Shown here one piece after another: positions 25,558 through 32,941 of a DNA stretch of 42,597 nucleotides; the first letter of the stretch is position 1, and each line of letters begins with the position of its first letter. A program made the position numbers and the translations under genes. Location: the NCBI GenBank assembly GCA_016930745.1, contig JAFGGE010000146.1:1-42597 (forward strand), in the 5' to 3' direction. This stretch comes from Sedimentisphaerales bacterium (GTDB taxonomy: Bacteria > Planctomycetota > Phycisphaerae > Sedimentisphaerales > Anaerohalosphaeraceae). The notes under the pieces were generated by a model. It worked only from the letters and a program-made list of their open reading frames with translations, did no database searches and was not told the origin of the DNA.

Positions 25558-25800
25558 ATGGAGAACAAGATCAAGCCGGTCGCCGGGTCGCTGGGTGTAG
25601 CCATGTTTTTCCTGATCGCCATTGTCGCATGGATCTGTGATTGCGAACCGGGTACGTGCGCCTATCGGGCCCTTGTCGGAGGGATTGTTGCGTATGTCGT
25701 GGTCTCGATCGCCGGCCGGATGATCCTGCGAATTCTCGTCGACGAAATCATTGAAAACCATGTCCGCCAGTACAGCAAGCGTCTTTTCGGAGACCAGTGA
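25558..25800 (+). CDS. Small two-helix membrane protein downstream of flhA
   Basis: 80 aa with two transmembrane helices (about 10-27, AGSLGVAMFFLIAIVAWI; about 38-58, ALVGGIVAYVVVSIAGRMIL) separated by a short loop with two Cys (CDCEPGTC, three Cys counting the last). The charged C-terminus (RILVDEIIENHVRQYSKRLFGDQ) is probably cytoplasmic. It follows flhA by 23 nt and is very likely cotranscribed. I do not recognise the family; a flagellar export or motor accessory role is only suggested by position. Confidence 0.7.
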   Translation: MENKIKPVAGSLGVAMFFLIAIVAWICDCEPGTCAYRALVGGIVAYVVVSIAGRMILRILVDEIIENHVRQYSKRLFGDQ

Positions 25801-26032
25801 ATCCCGGATCCGGTCGATTCCGATGCCTGCTTTCCAACCGCGTCCTGCGCCATACTGTCGATAAAAAAACAACCCGTCGTCCGAGAAGGTGTGTAACTTT
25901 AACGAAATCGGGCGGAATTATAAAAAATATGCGATGAATCCTGCAAAACCATTCAAGTTGCCTCCCTCGGTTTCGACAATAGCGAAGGATGAGATAACGA
26001 ATATGAGACCCTTACACTGAAGAGATTCAGAC

Positions 26033-26308
26033 ATGGATATCAATATTACAAACAAAATCGGACAGGTATCAGCGGATTCATTGTCTCAGACCGGATCGGC
26101 CGACAGAATCCGAATACAAACCGATGCCGTCGATACCGCTTTGCTGGGGCAATATTCCGATACGATCCAACAAGCCCTTCAGATGGATAAAACAGCCTCG
26201 GATATCCAGAAGGTTCTCCAGGCCAAGCAGGATCTGGAGAACGGAAATCTGGAAACGGCCGAGGCGATCCGCCAGGCGGCCATGAAAATCGTAACCTACG
26301 GCATATAA
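26033..26308 (+). CDS. FlgM-like small protein (candidate anti-sigma-28 factor)
   Basis: 91 aa. A Ser/Asp/Gln-rich, probably disordered N-terminal half is followed by a helical C-terminal half (ASDIQKVLQAKQDLENGNLETAEAIRQAAMKIVTYGI). This follows the FlgM layout, where a helix, a short 'G.Ld..e.I..AA..I' turn and a final helix bind FliA. FlgM sequences diverge strongly, so this is a moderate call. It is separated from the previous gene by 232 nt, so it probably has its own promoter, and it is followed by a hairpin-rich 3' region ending in a terminator. If it is FlgM, filament genes elsewhere in the genome should be controlled by sigma-28. Confidence 0.5.
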   Translation: MDINITNKIGQVSADSLSQTGSADRIRIQTDAVDTALLGQYSDTIQQALQMDKTASDIQKVLQAKQDLENGNLETAEAIRQAAMKIVTYGI

Positions 26309-26323
26309 AAGACTTAGATCTAC

Positions 26324-26419
26324 ACCGGCCAGGGAAGGTCGGCGAGTCCATAAAGGGAGTGCCGGAAATCTGGCGAGGAGCATGGATGGGCGAAGCCTGT
26401 TTGCAGCCTCGCCTTTTTT
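26324..26419 (+). ncRNA. Structured 3' region / possible small RNA ending in a terminator
   Basis: Three consecutive hairpins can be drawn. The first is CCGGCC (26325-26330) with GGTCGG (26337-26342). The second has an outer stem TCCAT (26347-26351)/ATGGA (26382-26386) enclosing GCCGG (26361-26365)/CTGGC (26370-26374). The third is a terminator stem at 26389-26413. The region starts 16 nt after the stop of the FlgM-like gene. It may be a structured 3' UTR or a small RNA processed from it; no known riboswitch or RNA family was recognised. Confidence 0.35.
26389..26419 (+). terminator. Rho-independent terminator after the FlgM-like gene
   Basis: GGCGA pairs with TCGCC around a further partial stem (26389-26413), followed directly by six T residues (26414-26419). 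It marks the end of the plus-strand flagellar transcription. Confidence 0.7.
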
Positions 26420-26436
26420 CTGCGCCCGTACTTTTG

Positions 26437-26673
26437 CTAGACCGATTGATCCAACAATAAACCATACGGTATCGATCTAGTACGACTGTACCCCCCATAA
26501 GCCGGATAAGAGGTCTTTTCCCGATACGGCTTCCTGAGAGAACTTTCACTCTCTTCCATCGAAGAACACCGAAAAGGTATATTATCGGACGGAACGTTCG
26601 GATCGCTCCCCACTGGTTTGCCTCCATTCAAAGGAAATGAGTCGATCACCCTGCAATCTATCCTTTTTGTCAC
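26437..26673 (-). CDS. Candidate small protein of 78 aa, unknown function
   Basis: The frame starts at GTG 26673, with GGAGG 8 nt upstream, and runs to TAG at 26437 (MTKRIDCRVIDSFPLNGGKP... ending IPYGLLLDQSV). A strong sigma-70 promoter at 26736-26764 would give a leader of about 56 nt. No family is recognised; the composition is polar, with many Ser/Pro/Arg/Tyr and no membrane segment. It is transcribed convergently towards the flagellar terminator. The regulatory signals are better than the coding evidence: base composition is lower in GC than the neighbours and the sequence could also be a non-coding transcript. Confidence 0.4.
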   Translation of the reverse strand: MTKRIDCRVIDSFPLNGGKPVGSDPNVPSDNIPFRCSSMEESESSLRKPYREKTSYPAYGGYSRTRSIPYGLLLDQSV

Positions 26674-27105
26674 TTCAACACCCTCCGTTAAAAGGCTATC
26701 CTGATGGCGTAAACACCCCCGATTCTGATGCATGTAGTATAGCACAAACAAGCATAAAATGCAAGTTTTGACGTGCTAAAGCCGAGTCTGTAAACACTCC
26801 CGGACGAAGGCCTTTCGATAGCCTTATCCATCAAAAATGGGGGAATTTTCAAATCAGATTCGAACTTCAATTCCGAGATGGGAATATCCCCGCGTTTTCT
26901 TCGGTTGTGGCCTTGAATCAAAAATTCAAGGACCACGGGGAAACATCTGCTGAACAGGGCGTTGATCTGGACAAGGCCTTGAAAGCCTTGCCAAACGTCG
27001 GGATCGAGGCCAAACCGTAAACCTCAATACGAGATATCGCCGACAAGACCGGCAAACATCCTCGCGAAATTATGGACCTCCTTCATCAGTAATCTTTCGG
27101 ACTGG
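26674..27105. other. Gene-poor spacer with promoter and inverted repeat
   Basis: No convincing gene on either strand. It contains the minus-strand sigma-70 promoter (26736-26764), an inverted repeat at 26907-26937 (GTGGCCTTGAAT pairing with ATTCAAGGACCAC, one bulged base, loop CAAAA) and a smaller repeat CAAGGC/GCCTTG near 26970-26990. Short frames such as 26981-27019, ending ALKALPNVGIEAKP, may be remnants of a decayed gene. GC is visibly lower than in the flanking genes. Confidence 0.4.
26736..26764 (-). promoter_or_regulatory. Strong sigma-70-type promoter
   Basis: On the minus strand TTGCAT (26759-26764) and TATACT (26736-26741) are separated by exactly 17 nt. Transcription should start near 26729 and read towards the 78-aa candidate gene. 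Confidence 0.6.
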
Positions 27106-27795
27106 TTATTGCTGATATCTCGTCGGATCGGTCACCCCGGATTCCGTAAAACCCTTCTTCCGCAGACGGCAGGAGTCGCAATGACCGCAAGCCCGCCCCT
27201 GCGAATCGGGATCATAACAACTATGGGTCAGGCTGTAGTCCACTCCAAGACGGATTCCTGTCTGAATGATCTGGGATTTAGCCATCATCAGAATGGGGGT
27301 ATGAATACGAAATTGTCCCCGGCCCTGCACGGCCGCGGCTGTTGCCAGATTGGCCATCTTCTCAAAAGCCTGAATAAACTCGCCTCGGCAATCCGGATAC
27401 CCGCTGTAATCGGTCGCGTTGATCCCGATAAAAATGTCGAAGACGCCGAGCACCTCGGCCCAGGCCAGGGCATAACTGAGAAAAATGGTATTTCGAGCCG
27501 GCACATATGTCTCTGGAATCGGCCCGGAAGTGATCTGCCGGCGATCTTTTGGCACATCGATCGAAGAGTCCGTCAGGGCCGACCCTCCAAAGGAAGCCAG
27601 ATCAATCTCCACAATCCGATGTTCCATCACGCCTGAAGATCGGGCGATGCTTTGAGCAGCCTGCAGTTCCACCGAGTGACGCTGGCCGTACTGAAAACTC
27701 ATCGCAAAACACGAAAAACCCTGATTTCGGGCGATCGCAAGCGTCGTCGCCGAATCCAGCCCTCCGCTGAGAAGCACTATTGCCGTCTTTTCCAT
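27106..27795 (-). CDS. queC: 7-cyano-7-deazaguanine synthase (QueC)
   Basis: 229 aa from ATG 27795 (GGGA upstream); an in-frame earlier start at 27822 is less likely because [15 protein letters not shown] is the family-typical beginning. QueC converts 7-carboxy-7-deazaguanine to preQ0 with ATP and ammonia. Visible motifs: the PP-loop [52 protein letters not shown] and the zinc-binding Cys cluster [26 protein letters not shown]. It is divergent from queF, which uses its product; the 81-nt space between the two starts must hold both promoters. Confidence 0.97.
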   Translation of the reverse strand: MEKTAIVLLSGGLDSATTLAIARNQGFSCFAMSFQYGQRHSVELQAAQSIARSSGVMEHRIVEIDLASFGGSALTDSSIDVPKDRRQITSGPIPETYVPARNTIFLSYALAWAEVLGVFDIFIGINATDYSGYPDCRGEFIQAFEKMANLATAAAVQGRGQFRIHTPILMMAKSQIIQTGIRLGVDYSLTHSCYDPDSQGRACGHCDSCRLRKKGFTESGVTDPTRYQQ

Positions 27796-27876
27796 TTTCA
27801 ATCTGTCCCTTGCAAATCCCACCGACCCGGTTAAGATGACATGACAGTATAATCGTTCTTGGAATAAGGGTAAACC

Positions 27877-28233
27877 ATGGCCGACGACGTAAATCTGGAA
27901 CTGTTCGATAATCCACGCCCCGGCAGGAATTATACCATCACTATCCGTGTACCGGAATTTACCAGTCTTTGTCCGAAAACCGGTCAGCCTGATTTCGGCG
28001 AGATTATCATAGAATACACCCCGGACAAAACCTGCATCGAATTAAAGAGTTTGAAGTTTTATATGCAAAGTTACCGGAATAAGGGTGTTTTCTATGAACG
28101 ATTGACCAATGACATTCTGGACGATCTGGCCGGGGTTTGCCAACCCCGCTGGATGCGTATCACCAGCCGGTTTACGCCACGGGGAGGGATCACCACCGAC
28201 GTCACGACCGAGTTTACAAAGGAACAATCCTGA
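27877..28233 (+). CDS. queF: NADPH-dependent 7-cyano-7-deazaguanine reductase (QueF, short form)
   Basis: 118 aa, the size of the unimodular (B. subtilis type) QueF with a T-fold. It reduces the nitrile preQ0 to preQ1, a queuosine precursor. The catalytic Cys lies in [16 protein letters not shown], and the signature [20 protein letters not shown] is present. The C-terminal Arg/Gly-rich strand ([14 protein letters not shown]) is typical. It pairs with the divergent queC. Confidence 0.97.
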   Translation: MADDVNLELFDNPRPGRNYTITIRVPEFTSLCPKTGQPDFGEIIIEYTPDKTCIELKSLKFYMQSYRNKGVFYERLTNDILDDLAGVCQPRWMRITSRFTPRGGITTDVTTEFTKEQS

Positions 28234-28256
28234 ACTATTCAATGAGGAACAGGACC

Positions 28257-28763
28257 ATGCCGATCAGCTTTCATTGCGAAGCCTGCAAAAAGAAGATCAA
28301 AGCCCCCGATGAAGCCGGCGGCAAATGGGGGGCTTGTCCCTATTGCAAGCATCGATGTTATATTCCGATGCCTAAATCAGATGATGAGCCGGAATTGAAA
28401 CTGGCGCCCATCGATGACGAACAAGAGCAGCAATATACGCAGATGATGCGGGAAACCCACAATCTGACCCAGAATATTCTGCATGAAACAAAGACGCCTG
28501 TCGAGGGGATAGCCCCGTCGGGAGATGCCGAGCCTGTCCCGGAGAAGGAATTGATCCGCCGGATCGTCATGTACCTTCGACAGATGGCCGAAGGCAGGCT
28601 GGAGGAGGCGGATTCCGTGGCCTCTCAGCTCCTATCCCAATCCGAACAGGTCAAGGATCTCCTCAAACGGATGGCCCGGACGGAACGACCCGAGCCGGAA
28701 CTGGCCGACATCGCACCCAAAGTCCTTCAGGGATTCATGAAAGGATTGTACGCCAGGCTGTAA
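28257..28763 (+). CDS. Zinc-ribbon protein of unknown function
   Basis: 168 aa from ATG 28257 (GAGGA 8 nt upstream). The N-terminus is a four-Cys ribbon, HCEACKKKIKAPDEAGGKWGACPYCKHRCYIP, a pattern common in planctomycete proteins, where it often heads regulatory or membrane proteins. The rest is acidic and helical (DEPELKLAPIDDEQEQQYTQMMRET; LIRRIVMYLRQMAEGRLEEADSVASQLLSQSEQVKDLLKRMA) without membrane segments. It follows queF by 23 nt, so the two may be cotranscribed. Function unknown. Confidence 0.8.
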   Translation: MPISFHCEACKKKIKAPDEAGGKWGACPYCKHRCYIPMPKSDDEPELKLAPIDDEQEQQYTQMMRETHNLTQNILHETKTPVEGIAPSGDAEPVPEKELIRRIVMYLRQMAEGRLEEADSVASQLLSQSEQVKDLLKRMARTERPEPELADIAPKVLQGFMKGLYARL

Positions 28764-28847
28764 GGGGAACTTGCCGTCTTTGCTGTCTTGAACCGGCATC
28801 GGGAAGAAGCCTTGAAACGTGTCTGACGTATTGTGAGTATTACCAAT

Positions 28848-29780
28848 ATGGCCGAAAGCGTAATCAAAGTGGAAAAGATCAGTAAATCTTTCGGTCCCGT
28901 CCGCGCTGTGCAGGAATTGAGCTTTTCGGTGCTTCCCGCCGCTTGCTTTGGTTTTCTCGGCCCAAACGGTGCCGGAAAAACCACCATGATGAAGATGATT
29001 TACGGCAAGAATACCTGCGACCGGGGTTGTCGGGGGGTAATGGACATCTTCGGTTTTGATCCGCGAAGCGATGAGCTGGCAATAAAAAATCTTTCCGGCG
29101 TCGTGCCGCAGGAAGACAATCTCGACGAAGAACTCAACGTTATTCAAAACCTCATGATCTTTGCCCGTTTTTATAACCTGCCCGGCCCTGTCGCCCGGCG
29201 GCGAATCACCGAATTGCTGGAATTTTTGGAACTGTCCGAAAAAACCCGTTCGAAAATCCGCGAGCTGTCCGGCGGAATGAAACGGCGGCTGGTCATCGCT
29301 CGGGCGCTTCTCAATGAACCCCGCCTTCTCATTCTCGATGAGCCGACCACCGGCCTGGATCCTCAGGTCCGTCATCTGATCTGGGACAAGCTTCGCCATC
29401 TCAAGCGCCAGGGCACCACGATTCTGCTGACGACGCATTATATGGAAGAGGCCTTTCAAATCTGCGACGAACTGATCATCATGGACAAGGGGCAGGCCAT
29501 TCTTCAGGGCAATCCCCGTCAGCTTCTGCGCGACAACATCGAGCCTTATGTGCTGGAAATCATGGATGGCCAGTCCATCGATGGTTTGGTCAGCGGCGAT
29601 TTGCTCGATTCGGTGCGGGCCGATATCTCGCATGAGGTTTCCCGCCTCTATTCCAGCCAGATCGACGACCTACGAAGGGTCGCGGCGGCCCTGCACAGCG
29701 ACAATTACGTCATACGCCAGTCCAACCTGGAGGATGTTTTCCTCAAAGCCACCGGGAGAAGCCTCAATGCCGCCCAGTAA
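28848..29780 (+). CDS. ABC transporter ATP-binding protein (NodI/DrrA-like)
   Basis: 310 aa from ATG 28848; an earlier GTG at 28833 is in frame and there is no clear ribosome site. ABC motifs in order: Walker A GPNGAGKTT, Q-loop VPQEDN, signature LSGGMKRRL, Walker B LLILDEPTTGLDP and switch His in LLTTHYMEEA. A C-terminal extension of about 90 residues is typical of the DrrA/NodI exporter family. It energises export by the membrane partner whose start overlaps its end by 14 nt. Substrate unknown; drugs, lipids or glycans are possible. Confidence 0.93.
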   Translation: MAESVIKVEKISKSFGPVRAVQELSFSVLPAACFGFLGPNGAGKTTMMKMIYGKNTCDRGCRGVMDIFGFDPRSDELAIKNLSGVVPQEDNLDEELNVIQNLMIFARFYNLPGPVARRRITELLEFLELSEKTRSKIRELSGGMKRRLVIARALLNEPRLLILDEPTTGLDPQVRHLIWDKLRHLKRQGTTILLTTHYMEEAFQICDELIIMDKGQAILQGNPRQLLRDNIEPYVLEIMDGQSIDGLVSGDLLDSVRADISHEVSRLYSSQIDDLRRVAAALHSDNYVIRQSNLEDVFLKATGRSLNAAQ

Positions 29781-30555
29781 CGCCCGATTATATCCACCCC
29801 TGTGGCGACGCCTCTACAGTGTCTGGTTCCGGCATATGCGCGTTTACACGCGGCATCTGATCAGTAATGGTTTTCCGCCCTTTCTAGAGCCGCTTATCTT
29901 TCTGGGCGGGATCGGATTGGGACTGGGGGATTACATCGGCAAAATGGATAATATGCCTTACCTTGAATACCTCGCAACGGGATTGTTGTGCACGGCGGCC
30001 ATGTGGACGGCCGCTTTTGAATGCAGTTACGGCACATTCATCCGGCTGGAGTTTGAAAAGGTCTACGACGGCATGCTGGCAGCACCGATCACCGCGGAAA
30101 ATCTGATTGTCGGCGAAATTCTGTGGGCCGGGACCAAAGGGGTCTTCTTTTCATTCGCCGTTCTGTGCGTGCTGAGCCTGTTCGGCATCCTCCGTCTGCC
30201 GAACGCCCTGATAGCTCCTTTCGTAGGATTCCTCACGGGCACCATGTTCGGTGCGCTTTCGCTGCTGATCACATCGTATGTGAAAACGATCAACCATTTT
30301 AATTTCTACATGACCGGACTGCTGTCCCCGATGTTTTTCTTCTCCGGCGTTGTATTCCCCATCAGTAAGCTGCCCCCGGCGGTCTATCCGTTCGCCCAAC
30401 TCCTGCCACTGACCCATTCGGTCCGACTTCTGCGCGCCGTTTATCTGGTGGAATTTGACCTTCTTCTTTTCTGGAACGCCGCTTATATCGTTATTTTTAT
30501 CACGCTGATCGGTTTTTTTGCCGTCAAACGCCTCAAGAAAAGATTGATAAACTAG
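29767..30555 (+). CDS. ABC-2 type transporter permease (NodJ-like)
   Basis: 262 aa from ATG 29767, the standard NodJ length. About six transmembrane helices are visible (for example LATGLLCTAAMWTAAFECSYG, GVFFSFAVLCVLSLFGIL, ALIAPFVGFLTGTMFGALSLLITSY, FYMTGLLSPMFFFSGVVFPISKLP, LFWNAAYIVIFITLIGFFAV). The FFSGVVFPISKLP.A.......P.TH.V.L.R motif is characteristic of NodJ/ABC-2. It forms an exporter with the upstream ATPase. Confidence 0.93.
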   Translation: MPPSNARLYPPLWRRLYSVWFRHMRVYTRHLISNGFPPFLEPLIFLGGIGLGLGDYIGKMDNMPYLEYLATGLLCTAAMWTAAFECSYGTFIRLEFEKVYDGMLAAPITAENLIVGEILWAGTKGVFFSFAVLCVLSLFGILRLPNALIAPFVGFLTGTMFGALSLLITSYVKTINHFNFYMTGLLSPMFFFSGVVFPISKLPPAVYPFAQLLPLTHSVRLLRAVYLVEFDLLLFWNAAYIVIFITLIGFFAVKRLKKRLIN

Positions 30556-30613
30556 GCCATTTACACTATAAGCATTTTCGACGACAGGAAGGTTCGCAGG
30601 GAATGACCGGGAG

Positions 30614-32146
30614 ATGAACATGAACCACAACATGACTCGTCGGACATGTCTTAAAACAATCGGAGGCGCTGTCGCCCTGCCGGTTTTGCAGGGTTGCAGT
30701 TATCCGCGGCATACTACAATCTCCAAACGGCCGAACGTTTTGTTCATCCTGACCGATGATCAGCGGTGGGACGCCATCGGCCTCGGCGGCAGCCGGCATC
30801 TCAGAACCCCGCATATCGACCGGATCGGTCGGGAAGGCGTCTATTTCAAGAACGCCTTCTGCACCACATCGCTGTGTTCGCCGAGTCGGGCCACGATCCT
30901 TAGCGGCCTTTACGCCCATGCGCATGGCGTGGTGGACAATTTCACCGAGTATCCCGGCGACCTCGAGAGCTTCCCCCGGACGCTCCAGTCGCAGGGCTAC
31001 GATACCGCTTATGTCGGCAAGTGGCATATGGGCGAGCAGAACGACCAGCCGCGTCCGGGCTTCGACTGGTTCGTCACGCACAAAGGTCAGGGCAAGTACT
31101 TCGACACCGAATTCAACTTCAACGGCCGCCGGCGCGATGTGGTTCAAGGCTACTATACCCACGTTGTGACCCATATGGCCGAGGAATGGCTCAAACGCCC
31201 CCGAGGCGACAAACCATGGCTGCTTATGGTCGGCCACAAGGCCCCGCACAGCTTCTACTACCCCGAACCGAAATACGCGCATGTCTTCGACGACGTGCGC
31301 ATCCCCTATCCGGAAACGGCCTTCATGCTCGACGATAAGCCCGACTGGATTAAGGACCGGCTGCGCACCTGGCACGGCATCTATGGCCCGCTGTTCGACT
31401 GGCGCAAGGAGTTTCCCGACGACCACCCCGAAGCCGTCAAGGATTTCGAGGCCATGACCCGCGCGTACTGGGGGACGCTGCTCAGCGTCGATGACAGCGT
31501 GGGTCGGCTCTACAAGCTGCTCGAGGAACGCGGGGAACTGGACAATACGGTCTTTGTTTTTATGTCCGACAACGGGATCCTCAACGGCGAGCACGGTATG
31601 GTGGACAAACGGACGATGCACGAGCCGAGCATCCGCATCCCCCTCGTAGTCCGCTATCCCGGCCTGACGCCGCCGGACCGCCCCAAGGCAATCCAGCAGC
31701 AGGTGCTGACCACGGACATGGCCCCCAGCATTCTGGAGTTGTGCGGCGCCCCGGCCCTGAAAAACATTCACGGCAGGTCCTGGGTCAGGCTCGTTCAGCA
31801 AGGGGATCACGCATGGAGAAAGTCCTGGTTTTATTACTATAACTACGAGAAGCAGTTTCCCTACACGCCCAATGTGCGCGGCGTTCGGACCGATACGTGG
31901 AAGTACATCCACTACCCGCACGGCGACGGCGGACCGGACCGCCATATGGCCGAACTGTACAATATCGAGTTCGATCCGGAGGAACGTTATAATTTGATCG
32001 CCAATCCCCGGTATATCGATGTGCTGAAAGGATTGAAGGCCGAGCTGGCCCGAACGATGAGGAAGGCCGGCCTGACGGAGGCGACTGACAGGATGCCGCC
32101 GGACGAAGGAATCAAGTCCGAACTGCCCGAACAATCCATTCGATAA
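30614..32146 (+). CDS. Secreted sulfatase (arylsulfatase family, Tat and lipobox signal)
   Basis: 510 aa. The N-terminus has a twin-arginine motif ([16 protein letters not shown]) and LQGC at 25-28, so it is probably Tat-exported and lipid-anchored. The type I sulfatase core is clear: metal ligands in [16 protein letters not shown], the catalytic Cys 88 in [12 protein letters not shown] (the C-x-P-S-R site converted to formylglycine), KWHMG, and DNG in [18 protein letters not shown]. It removes sulfate esters, probably from sulfated polysaccharides or glycans. GC and codon use look higher in GC than in the flagellar genes, which suggests separate acquisition. It is followed 12 nt later by an SGNH hydrolase. 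Confidence 0.94.
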   Translation: MNMNHNMTRRTCLKTIGGAVALPVLQGCSYPRHTTISKRPNVLFILTDDQRWDAIGLGGSRHLRTPHIDRIGREGVYFKNAFCTTSLCSPSRATILSGLYAHAHGVVDNFTEYPGDLESFPRTLQSQGYDTAYVGKWHMGEQNDQPRPGFDWFVTHKGQGKYFDTEFNFNGRRRDVVQGYYTHVVTHMAEEWLKRPRGDKPWLLMVGHKAPHSFYYPEPKYAHVFDDVRIPYPETAFMLDDKPDWIKDRLRTWHGIYGPLFDWRKEFPDDHPEAVKDFEAMTRAYWGTLLSVDDSVGRLYKLLEERGELDNTVFVFMSDNGILNGEHGMVDKRTMHEPSIRIPLVVRYPGLTPPDRPKAIQQQVLTTDMAPSILELCGAPALKNIHGRSWVRLVQQGDHAWRKSWFYYYNYEKQFPYTPNVRGVRTDTWKYIHYPHGDGGPDRHMAELYNIEFDPEERYNLIANPRYIDVLKGLKAELARTMRKAGLTEATDRMPPDEGIKSELPEQSIR

Positions 32147-32157
32147 GGGAGAGTAAA

Positions 32158-32886
32158 ATGAAAATCCGTGTATTCTATGTTCTGTTGCTCACAGGATCGT
32201 GTCTCCTTTTATCCGGCTGTATCGCCGGCTCGCCGCAGACAATCCATCCGGCCGACTACACCGAGACGATCCGTGTGGCGTGTATCGGCGACAGTATCAC
32301 CTTCGGCGCCGGGATTCCGGATCGGGAGAACCATCACTATCCGCTGCAACTGGGCAACCTGCTCGGCGAAAAGTGGCAGACGCGCAATTTCGGCGTCAGC
32401 GGCGCGACCCTGCTGCGAAACGGCGACCTGCCGTACTGGGATCAGCAGGCTTATCAGCAGACGCTACTCTATAATCCGCATGTGGTGATCATCAAGCTGG
32501 GCACCAACGACACCAAGCCGCAGAACTGGAAATACAGCGATGAATTTATCCGCGATTACAAGGACCTGATCAAACGTTTATCCGCCCTGCCGGCCCATCC
32601 GAAGATATGGATATGCCTGCCCGTGCCCGCATATGAAGAACGCTGGGGCATCTCGGATGAAGTTGTTCGGGAGGATGTAATTCCCAAAATCCGGCAGATC
32701 GCCAAAGACATGGGGGTCGGTCTGATCGATCTGTACACCCCTATGAGCGACAAACCCGAACTGTTCCCGGACAGGATCCACCCCAATGCCGAAGGCGCGC
32801 GTCAAATGGCGGTGGAGATCTACAAGGCCATTACCGGGACCGAACCGACAGCACATTTCCCGATCAACACTTTATTGGCATCCTGA
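32158..32886 (+). CDS. SGNH/GDSL-family hydrolase lipoprotein
   Basis: 242 aa with a lipoprotein signal (LLLSGC; Cys 21). SGNH blocks: GDSITFG with Ser 46, FGVSGATLL with the Gly, KLGTND with the Asn, and DRIHPNAEGARQMA with the Asp/His pair. Such enzymes are esterases, often acetyl-esterases acting on polysaccharides. Its tight coupling to the sulfatase suggests that the two remove ester groups (sulfate and acyl) from the same exogenous glycan; this is inference. Confidence 0.92.
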   Translation: MKIRVFYVLLLTGSCLLLSGCIAGSPQTIHPADYTETIRVACIGDSITFGAGIPDRENHHYPLQLGNLLGEKWQTRNFGVSGATLLRNGDLPYWDQQAYQQTLLYNPHVVIIKLGTNDTKPQNWKYSDEFIRDYKDLIKRLSALPAHPKIWICLPVPAYEERWGISDEVVREDVIPKIRQIAKDMGVGLIDLYTPMSDKPELFPDRIHPNAEGARQMAVEIYKAITGTEPTAHFPINTLLAS

Positions 32887-32941
32887 CAATCCGTCCTCGT
32901 CTTGACAAAAGGAACAATCAACAGAAAAAGGAGAATAAACC

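Noticed and set aside
25953..25978. TCAA-N15-TTCGACAA before the FlgM-like gene as a sigma-28 promoter
   Set aside because: Only 5 of 8 bases match in the -10 part and the -35 is imperfect; this is too weak to list.
26688..26936. Minus-strand frame of 82 codons in the spacer
   Set aside because: It runs through the sigma-70 promoter at 26736-26764, has no ribosome site and no domain.
27796..27876. preQ1 riboswitch between queC and queF
   Set aside because: The 81-nt space shows no clear preQ1 aptamer hairpin with an A-rich tail, and both genes make rather than import preQ1.
30566..32134. Minus-strand frame of 522 codons opposite the sulfatase
   Set aside because: The plus strand encodes an intact sulfatase with its C-x-P-S-R site; the antisense frame is an effect of GC-rich codons.
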